From NCBI RefSeq assembly GCF_006980715.1, contig NZ_SBHN01000014.1, positions 62,001 through 126,000 on the forward strand: a stretch of 64,000 nucleotides of DNA, given 5' to 3'. The notes under the pieces were generated by a model that was not told where the DNA came from, searched no databases, and worked only from the letters and a program-made list of their open reading frames with translations. The stretch's first letter is position 1. Every line of letters starts with the position of its first letter. A program made the translations under genes and the position numbers. This stretch comes from Telmatospirillum sp. J64-1 (GTDB taxonomy: Bacteria > Pseudomonadota > Alphaproteobacteria > Rhodospirillales > Magnetospirillaceae). Below, one piece after another: positions 17,290-28,000 of this stretch.

Positions 17290-18324
17290 GTGTCCGACAA
17301 GCCCTTTCTGCGCGCCCTGAAGGGCGAGAAAGTCATGCCACCACCCGTTTGGCTGATGCGCCAGGCCGGTCGCTATCTTCCCGAATATCGCGCCACACGC
17401 GGTGAAGCCGGCGGATTTCTCGACCTCTGCTATAATCCGGAAATGGCTGTCGAAGTGACCTTGCAGCCCTTGCGGCGCTACAATTTCGACGCCGCGATCC
17501 TGTTTTCGGACATCCTAGTCGTACCCGACGCCCTGGGGCAGAAGGTCAGTTTCACCGCCGGTGAAGGCCCACGTCTGCCGCCGATCCGCGACGAATCCGG
17601 TCTGAAGGCTCTTTCCTCGGCGAAACTCCACGACCATCTCGCCCCGGTCTACGAAACCGTGCGTGGCTTGAAAGCTTCGATTCCCGAAAAGACGGCGCTG
17701 ATCGGCTTCGCCGGTGCCCCCTGGACCGTCGCCACCTATATGGTCGAAGGCAGCGGATCGAAGGATTACGCCGAGACAAAAAAAATGGCCTACGGCCAGC
17801 CCAAGCTGTTCGAAGCCATCATCGACCTGCTGGTCCAGAATACCGGCGATTACCTGATCTCCCAGATCGATGCCGGTGCCGAAGCCGTGCAGATCTTCGA
17901 TTCCTGGGCCGGAATCCTTCCCGAAGACCAGTTCGCCCGCTGGTGCATAAAGCCTGCGGCGCAACTGACCGAACGTATCCATCGGGAACGACCCGGAATC
18001 CCCGTGATCGGCTTCCCCAGGGGAGCCGGATTGCTCTACGAGCGTTTCGTCGATGAAACCGGCGTGGATGGTGTCAGCCTGGATACGACCATGCCTTTGG
18101 CCTGGGCCGCCAAGGTTCTGCAGCCGAAATGCACCGTGCAGGGCAATCTCGATCCGATCATGCTGATCACCGGCGGCGAAGCCATGGACCAAGCCATCGA
18201 CCGGATTCTCGAAATTCTTGGCAATGGGCCGTTCATCTTCAATCTCGGCCATGGAATCCTGCCGTCCACGCCACCTGAAAACGTGGCACGCCTGGTCGAA
18301 CGGGTCAGAAACTTCAAGGCTTGA
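17290..18324 (+). CDS. hemE: Uroporphyrinogen decarboxylase
   Basis: HemE removes four carboxyl groups from uroporphyrinogen III to give coproporphyrinogen III. The 344-residue protein carries the first family signature [17 protein letters not shown] (about 17-33), which includes the substrate-binding arginines. The second signature [16 protein letters not shown] lies near residues 139-154. The aspartate of [13 protein letters not shown] near residue 77 is also conserved. It starts with GTG at 17290 behind AGAGG. It is the first gene to the right of the candidate origin and heads a hemE-hemH-hemJ operon. Confidence 0.97.
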   Translation: MSDKPFLRALKGEKVMPPPVWLMRQAGRYLPEYRATRGEAGGFLDLCYNPEMAVEVTLQPLRRYNFDAAILFSDILVVPDALGQKVSFTAGEGPRLPPIRDESGLKALSSAKLHDHLAPVYETVRGLKASIPEKTALIGFAGAPWTVATYMVEGSGSKDYAETKKMAYGQPKLFEAIIDLLVQNTGDYLISQIDAGAEAVQIFDSWAGILPEDQFARWCIKPAAQLTERIHRERPGIPVIGFPRGAGLLYERFVDETGVDGVSLDTTMPLAWAAKVLQPKCTVQGNLDPIMLITGGEAMDQAIDRILEILGNGPFIFNLGHGILPSTPPENVARLVERVRNFKA

Positions 18325-18329
18325 ACAGC

Positions 18330-19376
18330 ATGAGCCGGACAGCGATCGTTTTCTTCAATCTCGGCGGCCCCGATTCGCCCGAAGCGGTGAAACCGTTCCT
18401 GTTCAACCTGTTCAACGACCCTTGCATCATCGGGGTGCCCACGCCCGTCCGGTATTTGCTCGCCAAGCTGATATCGGCACGGCGAGCCCCCGTGGCCCGC
18501 GAGATCTATGGCCGCATCGGCGGAAAATCGCCTCTTCTGGAACTGACGCAAGAACAGGCAAAAGCCCTTGAAGAGGCGATGGACGGGGAGACGAAAGTCT
18601 TCATCGCCATGCGCTATTGGCATCCGATGACCGAGGAGACGGTGGCGGCGGTCAAGGCCTGGAAGCCGGACCAAGTGGTGCTGTTGCCGCTTTATCCGCA
18701 ATATTCCACCACGACCAGCAAGTCCTCCATCGGCCTATGGCGGCAAAAAGCCGCTGCGGCGGGGCTGGAGGTGCCGACTCGCACCATCTGCTGCTACCCC
18801 ACCGCCCCGGGCATGATCGAGGCCTTCGCGGCCCTCATAGCCCCCAAATTGGACGAAGCAGCGGCCCATGGCCGTCCACGCCTGCTTTTTTCCGCCCATG
18901 GCCTGCCCAAGAAGGTGATTGCCGCGGGCGATCCTTATCAATGGCAGGTTGAGCAATCCTCCGCGGCCGTGGTATCGGCCCTGAACCGTCCGGATCTGGA
19001 CTGGGCCGTCTGCTATCAGAGCCGGGTGGGGCCGCTGGAATGGATCGGGCCTTCGACCGAGGCCGAGCTGAAGAGGGCGGGGCAGGACAAGGTGCCGGTG
19101 GTGGTGGTGCCCATCGCCTTCGTTTCCGAGCATTCGGAGACGCTGGTGGAACTGGACATCGAATACGGCGAACTGGCCCATGAGGTGGGCATTCCGGCCT
19201 ATCTGCGGGTTCCGGCGCTGGGCAGCCATCCGGCCTTCATCCGGGCCTTGGCAGATCTGGTCGGGAAAGCCGACGGTTCTTCCTGCGATCCCTGTTCACA
19301 GGCAGGCGGACGGCTGTGTCCGTCTCAATTCGGCGGCTGTCCCAATGCGCAGCCGGCAAGCGGAGAATCCAGGTGA
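18330..19376 (+). CDS. hemH: Ferrochelatase
   Basis: HemH inserts ferrous iron into protoporphyrin IX at the inner membrane. The 348-residue product has the family sequences FNLGGPDSP, YPQYSTTTSKSS, LLFSAHGLPKKVI (with the metal-site histidine) and CYQSRVGPLEWIGPSTE. ATG 18330 is chosen; TTG 18321 in frame overlaps the hemE stop and is an alternative. The last 35 residues contain four cysteines (SSCDPCSQAGGRLCPSQ, then GGCPN), suggesting a C-terminal iron-sulfur site as reported for some bacterial ferrochelatases, including that of Caulobacter. Its stop overlaps the hemJ start. Confidence 0.96.
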   Translation: MSRTAIVFFNLGGPDSPEAVKPFLFNLFNDPCIIGVPTPVRYLLAKLISARRAPVAREIYGRIGGKSPLLELTQEQAKALEEAMDGETKVFIAMRYWHPMTEETVAAVKAWKPDQVVLLPLYPQYSTTTSKSSIGLWRQKAAAAGLEVPTRTICCYPTAPGMIEAFAALIAPKLDEAAAHGRPRLLFSAHGLPKKVIAAGDPYQWQVEQSSAAVVSALNRPDLDWAVCYQSRVGPLEWIGPSTEAELKRAGQDKVPVVVVPIAFVSEHSETLVELDIEYGELAHEVGIPAYLRVPALGSHPAFIRALADLVGKADGSSCDPCSQAGGRLCPSQFGGCPNAQPASGESR

Positions 19377-19804
19377 CCTATCTGTGGATCAAGGCGCTGC
19401 ACGTCATCAGCATCATCGCCTGGATGGCGGCTCTGCTCTATCTGCCGCGCCTGTTCGTCTATCACTGCGAGGCCAAACCCGGTTCCGAGATGTCGGAAAA
19501 GCTGAAGGTCATGGAACGAAGGCTGCACCGCGCCATCATGAACCCGGCGATGATGGCGGCCTGGATCTTCGGCCTGACGATGGTCTTCCTCAATCCCGGC
19601 CTGTTGCAGGGGCAGGGTTGGCTGCATGCGAAAATCTTCTTTGTCCTGATCCTGACCGCAACCCATGTAATGATGGGGCGCTGGCGTGCCGCTTTCGCCG
19701 AAGACAGGAACAAGAATTCCCAGAAATTCTACCGCTTTGCGAACGAAGTACCGACTGTCTTGATGATCCTGATCGTTATCATGGTCATCGTCCGTCCCTT
19801 CTGA
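19373..19804 (+). CDS. hemJ: Protoporphyrinogen IX oxidase HemJ
   Basis: HemJ is the membrane-bound protoporphyrinogen oxidase of most alphaproteobacteria that lack HemY and HemG. The 143-residue product has four hydrophobic segments. It opens YLWIKALHVISIIAWMAALL, in which the histidine is the conserved family residue, and contains ERRLHRAIMNPAMM and LHAKIFFVLILTATHVMMGRW. I chose GTG 19373, which overlaps the hemH stop as GTGA and has GGAGAATCCAG upstream; starting at 19316 would put 19 residues inside hemH. The gene completes a three-gene haem unit. Confidence 0.93.
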   Translation: MTYLWIKALHVISIIAWMAALLYLPRLFVYHCEAKPGSEMSEKLKVMERRLHRAIMNPAMMAAWIFGLTMVFLNPGLLQGQGWLHAKIFFVLILTATHVMMGRWRAAFAEDRNKNSQKFYRFANEVPTVLMILIVIMVIVRPF

Positions 19805-19849
19805 GTCGAATTTTTGGCCGAAAGGGGCGGCATAACCCCTATTTCTCGT

Positions 19850-19878
19850 TTGACAGCCCGATTCTCTTTGGCTAAAGC
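19850..19878 (+). promoter_or_regulatory. Possible sigma-70-type promoter of rho
   Basis: TTGACA (19850-19855), a 17-base spacer and TAAAGC (19873-19878) lie about 180 bases before rho. The -35 is perfect but the -10 is weak. The 252-base leader otherwise holds no gene; it may carry the autoregulatory region usual upstream of rho. Confidence 0.35.
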
Positions 19879-20056
19879 TGGAAACCAATCATTCCAGGGT
19901 TTCCACACCCGTTCCGGAACAGCGGATCAGCCGATGACTTTTCCCGTATAAGGGGAGAGGTCTCCGCTTGAGCACCGTCGCCGGGTTCTTCTGTATCCTA
20001 GAAGAACCAGTTCCTGATTTTCCCCTCCGCCAGTCTTACATCCATCGGAAAACTCC

Positions 20057-21313
20057 ATGCACCTTCAGGAGCTCAAACGGAAAACCCCGGCCGACTTGCT
20101 GGCCTTCGCGGAAGAGTTGCAGATCGAGAACGCCAGCACCCTGCGCAAGCAGGACATGATGTTCGCGATCCTGAAGCAATTGGCGGAGAACGACACGCCG
20201 ATCTACGGCGACGGCGTGCTGGAAATCCTTCAGGACGGCTTCGGTTTTCTGCGTTCGCCCGAGGCGAATTACCTGCCCGGCCCCGACGACATCTATGTCT
20301 CGCCCAGCCAGGTCCGCCGCTTCGGCCTGCGCACCGGCGATACCGTCGAGGGGCAGATCCGCGCCCCCAAGGACGGGGAACGCTATTTCGCGCTGCTCAA
20401 GGTCAATACGATCAATTTCGAGCCGCCGGAAAATGTGCGCCACCGCATCAATTTCGACAACCTGACGCCGCTCTATCCCGACGAACGCCTGAAGCTGGAA
20501 CTGGAAGATCCGACCAGCAAGGGCATGACCACCCGCGTGATCGACCTGGTCGCGCCGCTGGGCAAGGGACAGCGCGGCCTGATCGTGGCGCCGCCGCGCA
20601 CCGGCAAGACGGTGATGCTGCAGAACATCGCCCATGCCATCGCGCAGAACCAGCCTGAAGTCTATCTGATCGTCCTGCTGATCGACGAACGCCCCGAGGA
20701 AGTCACCGACATGGCCCGCTCGGTCCATGGCGAGGTCATCTCCTCGACCTTCGACGAACCGGCTGCCCGCCATGTGCAGGTCGCGGAAATGGTCATCGAG
20801 AAGGCCAAGCGCCTGGTCGAGCACAAGCGCGACGTGGTGATCCTGCTGGATTCCATCACCCGCCTGGCCCGCGCCTACAACACCGTCGTGCCCAGCTCGG
20901 GCAAGGTGCTGACCGGCGGCGTGGACGCCAACGCCCTGCAGCGCCCCAAGCGCTTCTTCGGCGCCGCCCGCAATATCGAGGAAGGCGGCTCGCTGACCAT
21001 CATCGCGACCGCGCTGATCGATACCGGATCGCGCATGGACGAAGTGATCTTCGAAGAGTTCAAGGGCACCGGCAATTCGGAAATCATCCTCGACCGCAAG
21101 CTTTCGGACAAGCGTACCTTCCCCGCCATCGACATCACCCGCTCGGGCACCCGCAAGGAGGAATTGCTGGTGGACAAGGGTGTTCTGTCGAAGATGTGGG
21201 TGCTGCGTCGCGTGCTGATGCCCATGGGCGTGACCGACGCCATGGAATTCCTGGTCGACAAGCTGAAGCAGTCGAAGAACAACGCCGATTTCTTCGACGC
21301 GATGAACAGCTAG
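20057..21313 (+). CDS. rho: Transcription termination factor Rho
   Basis: Rho is a hexameric RNA helicase that ends transcription. The 418-residue product has the expected length. The N-terminal helical and cold-shock-like RNA-binding domains (about 1-125) include [20 protein letters not shown]. The ATPase core has Walker [15 protein letters not shown] (about 177-190), Walker [17 protein letters not shown] (about 260-275), the Q-loop/R-loop region and the [17 protein letters not shown] segment. ATG 20057 lies after a long leader. The hem genes upstream on the same strand and the convergent-type hairpin after the stop frame it. Confidence 0.98.
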   Translation: MHLQELKRKTPADLLAFAEELQIENASTLRKQDMMFAILKQLAENDTPIYGDGVLEILQDGFGFLRSPEANYLPGPDDIYVSPSQVRRFGLRTGDTVEGQIRAPKDGERYFALLKVNTINFEPPENVRHRINFDNLTPLYPDERLKLELEDPTSKGMTTRVIDLVAPLGKGQRGLIVAPPRTGKTVMLQNIAHAIAQNQPEVYLIVLLIDERPEEVTDMARSVHGEVISSTFDEPAARHVQVAEMVIEKAKRLVEHKRDVVILLDSITRLARAYNTVVPSSGKVLTGGVDANALQRPKRFFGAARNIEEGGSLTIIATALIDTGSRMDEVIFEEFKGTGNSEIILDRKLSDKRTFPAIDITRSGTRKEELLVDKGVLSKMWVLRRVLMPMGVTDAMEFLVDKLKQSKNNADFFDAMNS

Positions 21314-21348
21314 AAATCGAGCCTCGAAAAAGGCCGCCGCTTCGCTAC

Positions 21349-21388
21349 AGCGTGATGCAGTAAATCTGCATCACGCTTTCAGTTTCTA
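21349..21388 (+). terminator. Hairpin after rho, probable terminator
   Basis: A perfect 12-base-pair stem AGCGTGATGCAG, loop TAAAT, CTGCATCACGCT (21349-21377) is followed by TTCAGTTTCT. The tail is an imperfect T-run, so it may be a moderate terminator or a palindromic repeat serving as one. Confidence 0.6.
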
Positions 21389-21450
21389 TATTTGCCCTCG
21401 CCGGGCGCGCGCCTCCGCGCGCTTGGCCGCGGCCTCAACGGCCGCAGGTC

Positions 21451-21480
21451 GCAGTATGCATCACACGCGACGCATACTGC
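21451..21480. repeat. Second palindrome downstream of rho
   Basis: GCAGTATGC (21451-21459) faces GCATACTGC (21472-21480) across a 12-base spacer. A GC-rich stretch with GGCCGCGGCC-like inverted sequence precedes it. No gene is seen between rho and 21563. Confidence 0.6.
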
Positions 21481-21562
21481 TCTAGGAGGGCGGCCTTCGC
21501 TTTTGCGGGAACTCCTTTGCCGCCGGGGCTGTTGTCCCCCTTAGCAGCGAGGGAGGATTGAC

Positions 21563-22018
21563 GTGGCCGATCTCAACATCACCGTGGACAAGGTCTGCGA
21601 AATCATCCAGCACGCCCAGGAACTGGGCGGCAAGGCGCAGCCGATCGACGATGATTCACCCGTCGGCGGCAGCGGCGACGACAGCCCGCTCAGTCCGATG
21701 CAGGAATATAGCGGCGATCCGACCTATCAGATCCTAGTGGACCTGATCGAGGAATTGCCGCCCGACGAACAGGCCGACCTGCTGGCCATGCTCTGGGTCG
21801 GGCGCGGTGATTTCGACGTCACCGAATTCGAGGACGCGCAAAGCCGCGCCAATGACGAAGTGGGGGAGGGGATCGCTCCGCAACGCATCATCGACCATCC
21901 GCTCCTGGCCGAATACCTGATCTCGTCCTTGCAGGACCTGGGCTATGAATGCCCGGAAGACCGCGTCGAGGACGGTGCCGCAGGCCCTGGCGGAGCCCCC
22001 AGCGGCGGGATGCTGTAG
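21563..22018 (+). CDS. DUF3775 domain protein
   Basis: This is a 151-residue, strongly acidic cytoplasmic protein. It begins ADLNITVDKVCEIIQHAQEL and has a central YQILVDLIEELPPDEQADLLAMLWVGRGDFD segment (split here; about 52-82) and a HPLLAEYLISSLQDLGY segment near 115-131. This pattern matches DUF3775, an uncharacterised family common in alphaproteobacteria. The GTG start at 21563 follows GGGAGG. The C-terminus is low-complexity (Gly/Pro/Ala). Function unknown; there are no obvious partners nearby. Confidence 0.75.
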   Translation: MADLNITVDKVCEIIQHAQELGGKAQPIDDDSPVGGSGDDSPLSPMQEYSGDPTYQILVDLIEELPPDEQADLLAMLWVGRGDFDVTEFEDAQSRANDEVGEGIAPQRIIDHPLLAEYLISSLQDLGYECPEDRVEDGAAGPGGAPSGGML

Positions 22019-22051
22019 GAGGAGCGTCCATCAGGAAATATTTCAGACCGG

Positions 22052-22274
22052 CCAAGGGCTTCGGGCCCTTGGACCCCTTTCCTTTTGGAGCGGGTGTGCA
22101 TGCTTCGAGACGCCGCTTCGCGGCTCCTCAGCATGAGGTCTGTCTTATTGAGAGGAAACAATGAAGTAGCCTCACCCTGAGGAGCCGCGAAGCGGCGTCT
22201 CGAAGGGTGGTGCGGGCCAAAGGCAAAGTCCGGGATCTGGGGCCCAAGGCCCCAGCGGGTTTGGGCGGAGCCCA
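22052..22274. repeat. Palindromic element copy 3, split by a second repeat
   Basis: Hairpin CCAAGGGC-TTCGG-GCCCTTGG (22052-22072) on the left and hairpins CTGGGGCC-CAA-GGCCCCAG (22237-22255) and TGGGC-GGA-GCCCA (22262-22274) on the right are the two halves of the element seen at 14448-14577. Between them lies a complete copy of the TTCGAGACG inverted repeat (22104-22205), so one repeat is nested in the other. Confidence 0.8.
22104..22205. repeat. Inverted repeat, TTCGAGACGCCGCTTCGCGG family, nested copy
   Basis: The left arm (22104-22138) and right arm (22171-22205) are near-perfect inverted copies with the internal GCCGCTTCGCGGC hairpin. The spacer is AT-rich and similar to that of the copy at 12846-12947 (TCTTATTGAGAGGAAA). 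Confidence 0.88.
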
Positions 22275-22310
22275 TGAAATTTTCTTCGGGCTCCGCCTTG
22301 CCTCTTTCAG

Positions 22311-23288
22311 TTACGGCAGCAGCACCGTCGAGCCGGTGGTCTTGCGGCCTTCCAGGTCGCGGTGGGCCTGTTCGGCATCTTTCAGCGCATAGGTCTGGTT
22401 GACCTCGATCTTCACCGCGCCCTTGCCGACCACGTCGAACAGGTCCTGGGCCGTGGACACCAGGTCTTCACGCTTGGCGGTGTAGGTCATCAACACCGGG
22501 CGGGTGAGGAAGAGGGAGCCCTTGGCCGAGAGAATGCCAGGGTCGAAGGCGCCGACCGAGCCCGAGGACTGGCCGAAGCTGACCATCATGCCCAAAGGCT
22601 GGAGGCAATCCAGCGACTTCATGAAGGTATCCTTGCCCACCGAGTCGTAGACCACCGGGACACCCTGGCCGCCGGTGATGTCCTTGACGCGGGCGACGAA
22701 GTCTTCCTCGCGATAGAGAATGGGATGGTCACAGCCATGGGCCTTCGCCAGTTCGGCCTTTTCCGCGCTGCCCACGGTGCCGATGACGGTGGCGCCCAGA
22801 TGCTTGGCCCATTGGCAGAGGATCAGCCCGACGCCGCCGGCGGCGGCATGGATCAGGATGGTCTGGCCGGCCTGCACGCGGAAGGTCCGGCGCAGCAGAT
22901 ATTGCACCGTCATGCCCTGCAGCATCATGGCGGGGGCCTGCTGGTCGGAGACGGTCTCGGGCAGGACCAGCAGGCGATGGGCGGGCATCAGGCGGGCTTC
23001 GGCATAGGCGCCCATGGGCACTGCGGCATAGGCCACCCGGTCGCCCGGCTTGACCTCGGTGACGCCCTCGCCGACGGCTTCCACCACGCCGGCGCCTTCC
23101 AGGCCGGGGATGAAGGGCAGGGAGGGGACGGAATAAAGGCCGGTGCGGTGATAGACGTCGATGAAGTTGAGGCCGATGGCGGTATGGCGCACCAATGCCT
23201 CGCCCGGGCCGGGCTGGCCGAGCTCGACCTCTTCCCAGCGCAACTCTTCCGGCCCGCCATGCCGATGAACGCGGATCGCCTTGGTCAC
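22311..23288 (-). CDS. NADPH:quinone oxidoreductase (zinc-independent MDR family)
   Basis: The 325-residue product is a medium-chain dehydrogenase/reductase of the QOR type. It has an N-terminal GroES-like domain with the signature LNFIDVYHRTGLY, PGLEGAGVVEAVG and PGDRVAY. A Rossmann domain follows with the loop AAAGGVGLILCQWAKHLGA (about 148-166). The catalytic zinc ligands of alcohol dehydrogenases are absent. It should reduce quinones with NADPH as a detoxifying enzyme. GTG 23288 follows GGAGGA; the longer in-frame reading enters the ogt gene. Ogt lies 25 bases upstream on the same strand. Confidence 0.95.
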   Translation of the reverse strand: MTKAIRVHRHGGPEELRWEEVELGQPGPGEALVRHTAIGLNFIDVYHRTGLYSVPSLPFIPGLEGAGVVEAVGEGVTEVKPGDRVAYAAVPMGAYAEARLMPAHRLLVLPETVSDQQAPAMMLQGMTVQYLLRRTFRVQAGQTILIHAAAGGVGLILCQWAKHLGATVIGTVGSAEKAELAKAHGCDHPILYREEDFVARVKDITGGQGVPVVYDSVGKDTFMKSLDCLQPLGMMVSFGQSSGSVGAFDPGILSAKGSLFLTRPVLMTYTAKREDLVSTAQDLFDVVGKGAVKIEVNQTYALKDAEQAHRDLEGRKTTGSTVLLP

Positions 23289-23313
23289 GGAATCCTCCGA
23301 TGTTGTTTGGGTA

Positions 23314-23793
23314 TTATGCCGTCTTTTTCTTGAGGGAAAGCGGAAGCTCGCAGCCTTCCAGACCCAGCAGGTAGCGTTTGGCCTCGACGCCGTCCATGGC
23401 CGAATAGCCGCCCAGGGCGCCGCCCATGCCCAGCACCCGGTGACAGGGAATGATGATGGGAAGAGGGTTGCGGCCGCAGGCGCCGCCGATGGCGCGGGGC
23501 GAGGAACCCAATTCGGTCGCCAACTCGCCATAGCTCCGCGTCCTGCCGTAGGGGATGGCCGTCAGGGCTTCCCAGACCCGTTTCTGGAAGGCAGTGCCGT
23601 GGGGCCGCAGGGGCAGGTCGAAGTCTTGGCGCTTGCCGTCGAAATATTCGTCGAGCTGCTCGCGCGCCCGGGCCAGCAGGGGCGTTTCCTCTCCCCCCGG
23701 TGGCGCGGCGCCCCAGTCGAGCGAGACGAGGAAGCCGTCTTCTTCGGCGATGGTGATCTGCCCCATGGGGCTGTGCATGCTGAGCCAGGTCAT
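23314..23793 (-). CDS. ogt: Methylated-DNA--protein-cysteine methyltransferase
   Basis: This suicide enzyme removes alkyl groups from O6-alkylguanine. The 159-residue product has a short N-terminal domain and the catalytic C-terminal domain. The active-site IIIPCHRVLG lies near residues 118-127. The DNA-binding helix region TAFQKRVWEALTAIPYGRTRSYGELA spans about 67-92, followed by RAIGGACGRNPLP. The length fits the single-domain Ogt type without an Ada N-terminal part. ATG 23793 is used. Confidence 0.95.
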   Translation of the reverse strand: MTWLSMHSPMGQITIAEEDGFLVSLDWGAAPPGGEETPLLARAREQLDEYFDGKRQDFDLPLRPHGTAFQKRVWEALTAIPYGRTRSYGELATELGSSPRAIGGACGRNPLPIIIPCHRVLGMGGALGGYSAMDGVEAKRYLLGLEGCELPLSLKKKTA

Positions 23794-23903
23794 GATGCGG
23801 CCCAGTCTAAGGTAAAATCAGCGAGACGGAAAAGGCTGAACCTGACTCGAGTCGGGGGACTTTCCGATTGTCATAGCCGTTGAATCATCCTTCGAGACGG
23901 GCC

Positions 23904-25928
<2,025 letters not shown>

Positions 25929-26021
25929 ATTTGCCCCCGTCGTTGCGCAGACCAGACTGAAGGCTTAGTTTGGGACGAAGGGCCTTTCCTGCAAGAAGCT
26001 CATCTGCGACTGGGAGTGACC

Positions 26022-26276
26022 ATGAAGATTTCCGTCGATATCGATTGCACCCCCGAGGAGGCCCGGGCCTTTCTCGGTCTTCCGGATGTCAAGCCCATGC
26101 AGGATGCGCTTCTGGCGCAGATCCAGGAACGCATGGCGGCCAATCTGGCGGCGATGGAACCCGAGGCCATGCTCAAGACATGGCTGCCCGCTTCCGTCCA
26201 GGGCTTCGAGCAGATGCAGAAGATGTTCTGGGCCCAATTCATGAACAACACCGGCAAGGCCGGTAAGAAGGAATAG
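26022..26276 (+). CDS. DUF6489-type small protein
   Basis: This is an 84-residue protein that opens MKISVDIDCTPEEARAFLGLP and has a helical middle with QMQKMFWAQFM. It resembles the small alphaproteobacterial DUF6489 family. It contains no catalytic motif I can name, and the C-terminus is Lys/Gly rich. ATG 26022 follows TGGGAGTGACC. The ferredoxin gene begins eight bases after the stop, so the two are probably co-transcribed with mnmE. Confidence 0.75.
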   Translation: MKISVDIDCTPEEARAFLGLPDVKPMQDALLAQIQERMAANLAAMEPEAMLKTWLPASVQGFEQMQKMFWAQFMNNTGKAGKKE

Positions 26277-26284
26277 AGACGACC

Positions 26285-26632
26285 ATGGCCGACCCGGCGC
26301 CTTACTTCCGCATCCACGTCTTTGCCTGCACCAACCGCCGTCCCGATGGCCATAAGCGCGGATCCTGCGCGGCGCGGGGATCGGAAGGGCTGCGCAACTA
26401 TCTCAAGGCACGCAGCAAGGAACTGGGCCTGGGCGAGGATGTGCGCATCAATGCCGCCGGTTGCCTGGACCGCTGCGAATTGGGGCCGGTGATGGTCATC
26501 TATCCCGAAGGCATCTGGTACAGCTATCACAGCGACGAAGACGTGGACGAGATCCTGCAGACCCATCTGATCGAGGGCAAGCGGGTGGAGCGGCTGATGC
26601 TGCGTCCCGAAGACGGCCCGAAGAAGGGCTGA
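26285..26632 (+). CDS. Thioredoxin-like 2Fe-2S ferredoxin
   Basis: The 115-residue protein has the thioredoxin-like ferredoxin fold. Cysteines 15 and 28 (VFACTNRR and RGSCAARGS) and 60 and 64 (GCLDRCELGPVM) should bind a 2Fe-2S cluster, in the spacing known from Azotobacter FeSII/Shethna-like and NuoE-like proteins. The sequence YPEGIWYSYHSDEDVDEILQ near the end is typical of the family. It starts eight bases after the DUF6489 gene and ends six bases before mnmE. The redox partner is unknown. Confidence 0.92.
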   Translation: MADPAPYFRIHVFACTNRRPDGHKRGSCAARGSEGLRNYLKARSKELGLGEDVRINAAGCLDRCELGPVMVIYPEGIWYSYHSDEDVDEILQTHLIEGKRVERLMLRPEDGPKKG

Positions 26633-26638
26633 GGTCAA

Positions 26639-27967
26639 ATGGCTGGCGACACCATTTTCGCCCTGGCCAGCGCCCCGGGGCGCGCTGGTGTGGCCGTGCT
26701 GCGCCTGTCCGGCGACCGGTCGGGGGAGGTCCTGCAGCGCCTGTCCGGCCAAGCCTTGCCCAAGCCGCGCTATGCCCAGCGCGTGCGCCTGACATCGAGT
26801 GCGGGCGAGCTGATGGATGACGGTTTGGCCCTGTGGTTCCCCGCGCCGCGCAGCTTCACCGGCGAGGATGTGGTGGAACTGCACCTGCATGGGGGCAGGG
26901 CGGTCCTGGCGGCGGTGTCCGAGGAATTGCTGGACCAGGGCCTGCGCCCCGCCGAGCCGGGGGAATTCTCCCGCCGCGCCTTTCTCAACAACAAGATGGA
27001 TCTGACCGAGGCCGAGGCGGTGGCCGATCTGGTCGATGCCGAGACCTCGGCGCAGCGGCGCCAGGCCTTGCGTCAGATGGATGGCGCCTTGTCGCGTCTC
27101 GTCGAGGACTGGCGGACCCGCCTGGTCCGCGCCCTGGCGCATTTCGAGGCGGTGATCGACTTTCCCGAGGAAGGCCTGCCCGAGGAACTGAACGCGCAGG
27201 TCGACAAGGTCTTGGGCGATCTGGCCGGGGAAATCAGCACCCATCTGGCCGACGGTCATCGCGGCGAAAGGCTGCGCGACGGTCTGGAAGTCGCCATCCT
27301 GGGGGCGCCCAATGCCGGCAAGTCGAGCCTGCTGAACCGTCTGGCCCGGCGCGAGGCGGCGATCGTTTCGGCCACGGCGGGCACCACGCGGGATGTGATC
27401 GAGGTGCATCTCGACCTGGGCGGCTTCCCCGTCGTCCTGGCCGACACGGCGGGGCTGCGCGAGACGGAGGAAGAGATCGAGAGCGAAGGCATCCGCCGCG
27501 CGCGGGCGCGGGCGGAGAAGGCCGATCTGGTCATCGCCGTTTTCGACGGATCGCAATTGCCGCGACTTGACCCCCATACGTTGGAACTGGTTGACAACAA
27601 GGCCCTGGTGGTGGTCAACAAGGCCGATCTGGTGACGGGCGGGCTGCCCGCCGATCTACCCGAGGGACGCAGCTTCCTGCTTTCGGCGCGGACGGGGGAG
27701 GGGCTCGATCCTTTCCTGCTGGTGCTGACGGAGACGGTGGCGCGTTTGCTCGATGTCTCGGCGGCGCCGGTCCTGACCAGGGCGCGGCACCGTTCGGCGC
27801 TGGAGGAATGCCTGGCGGCGCTGGAGCGGGCAAGGCAGGCGCCCATGCCGGAATTGGCGGGCGAGGATTTACGTCTGGCGGCGCGGGCCATCGGGCGCAT
27901 CACCGGCAGGGTGGATGTGGAAGAGCTTCTTGACGTAATCTTCCGCGAATTCTGCATCGGCAAATGA
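26639..27967 (+). CDS. mnmE: tRNA modification GTPase MnmE
   Basis: MnmE works with MnmG to place the carboxymethylaminomethyl group on wobble uridine 34. The 442-residue protein has the N-terminal tetrahydrofolate-binding domain (IFALASAPGRAGVAVLRLSG). The G domain contains ILGAPNAGKSSLLN (about 219-232), ADTAGLRETEEEIE and VVNKADL. The invariant C-terminal FCIGK carries the catalytic-type cysteine. A parS palindrome lies eight bases downstream, before mnmG, the partner gene. Confidence 0.97.
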   Translation: MAGDTIFALASAPGRAGVAVLRLSGDRSGEVLQRLSGQALPKPRYAQRVRLTSSAGELMDDGLALWFPAPRSFTGEDVVELHLHGGRAVLAAVSEELLDQGLRPAEPGEFSRRAFLNNKMDLTEAEAVADLVDAETSAQRRQALRQMDGALSRLVEDWRTRLVRALAHFEAVIDFPEEGLPEELNAQVDKVLGDLAGEISTHLADGHRGERLRDGLEVAILGAPNAGKSSLLNRLARREAAIVSATAGTTRDVIEVHLDLGGFPVVLADTAGLRETEEEIESEGIRRARARAEKADLVIAVFDGSQLPRLDPHTLELVDNKALVVVNKADLVTGGLPADLPEGRSFLLSARTGEGLDPFLLVLTETVARLLDVSAAPVLTRARHRSALEECLAALERARQAPMPELAGEDLRLAARAIGRITGRVDVEELLDVIFREFCIGK

Positions 27968-27974
27968 CTGGCGC

Positions 27975-27990
27975 TGTTTCACGTGAAACA
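27975..27990. promoter_or_regulatory. parS site 1 (perfect)
   Basis: TGTTTCACGTGAAACA is a perfect match to the general 16-base parS palindrome bound by ParB. It lies between mnmE and mnmG, 3.5 kb from parB. Confidence 0.95.
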
Positions 27991-28000
27991 GCCATGGAAA

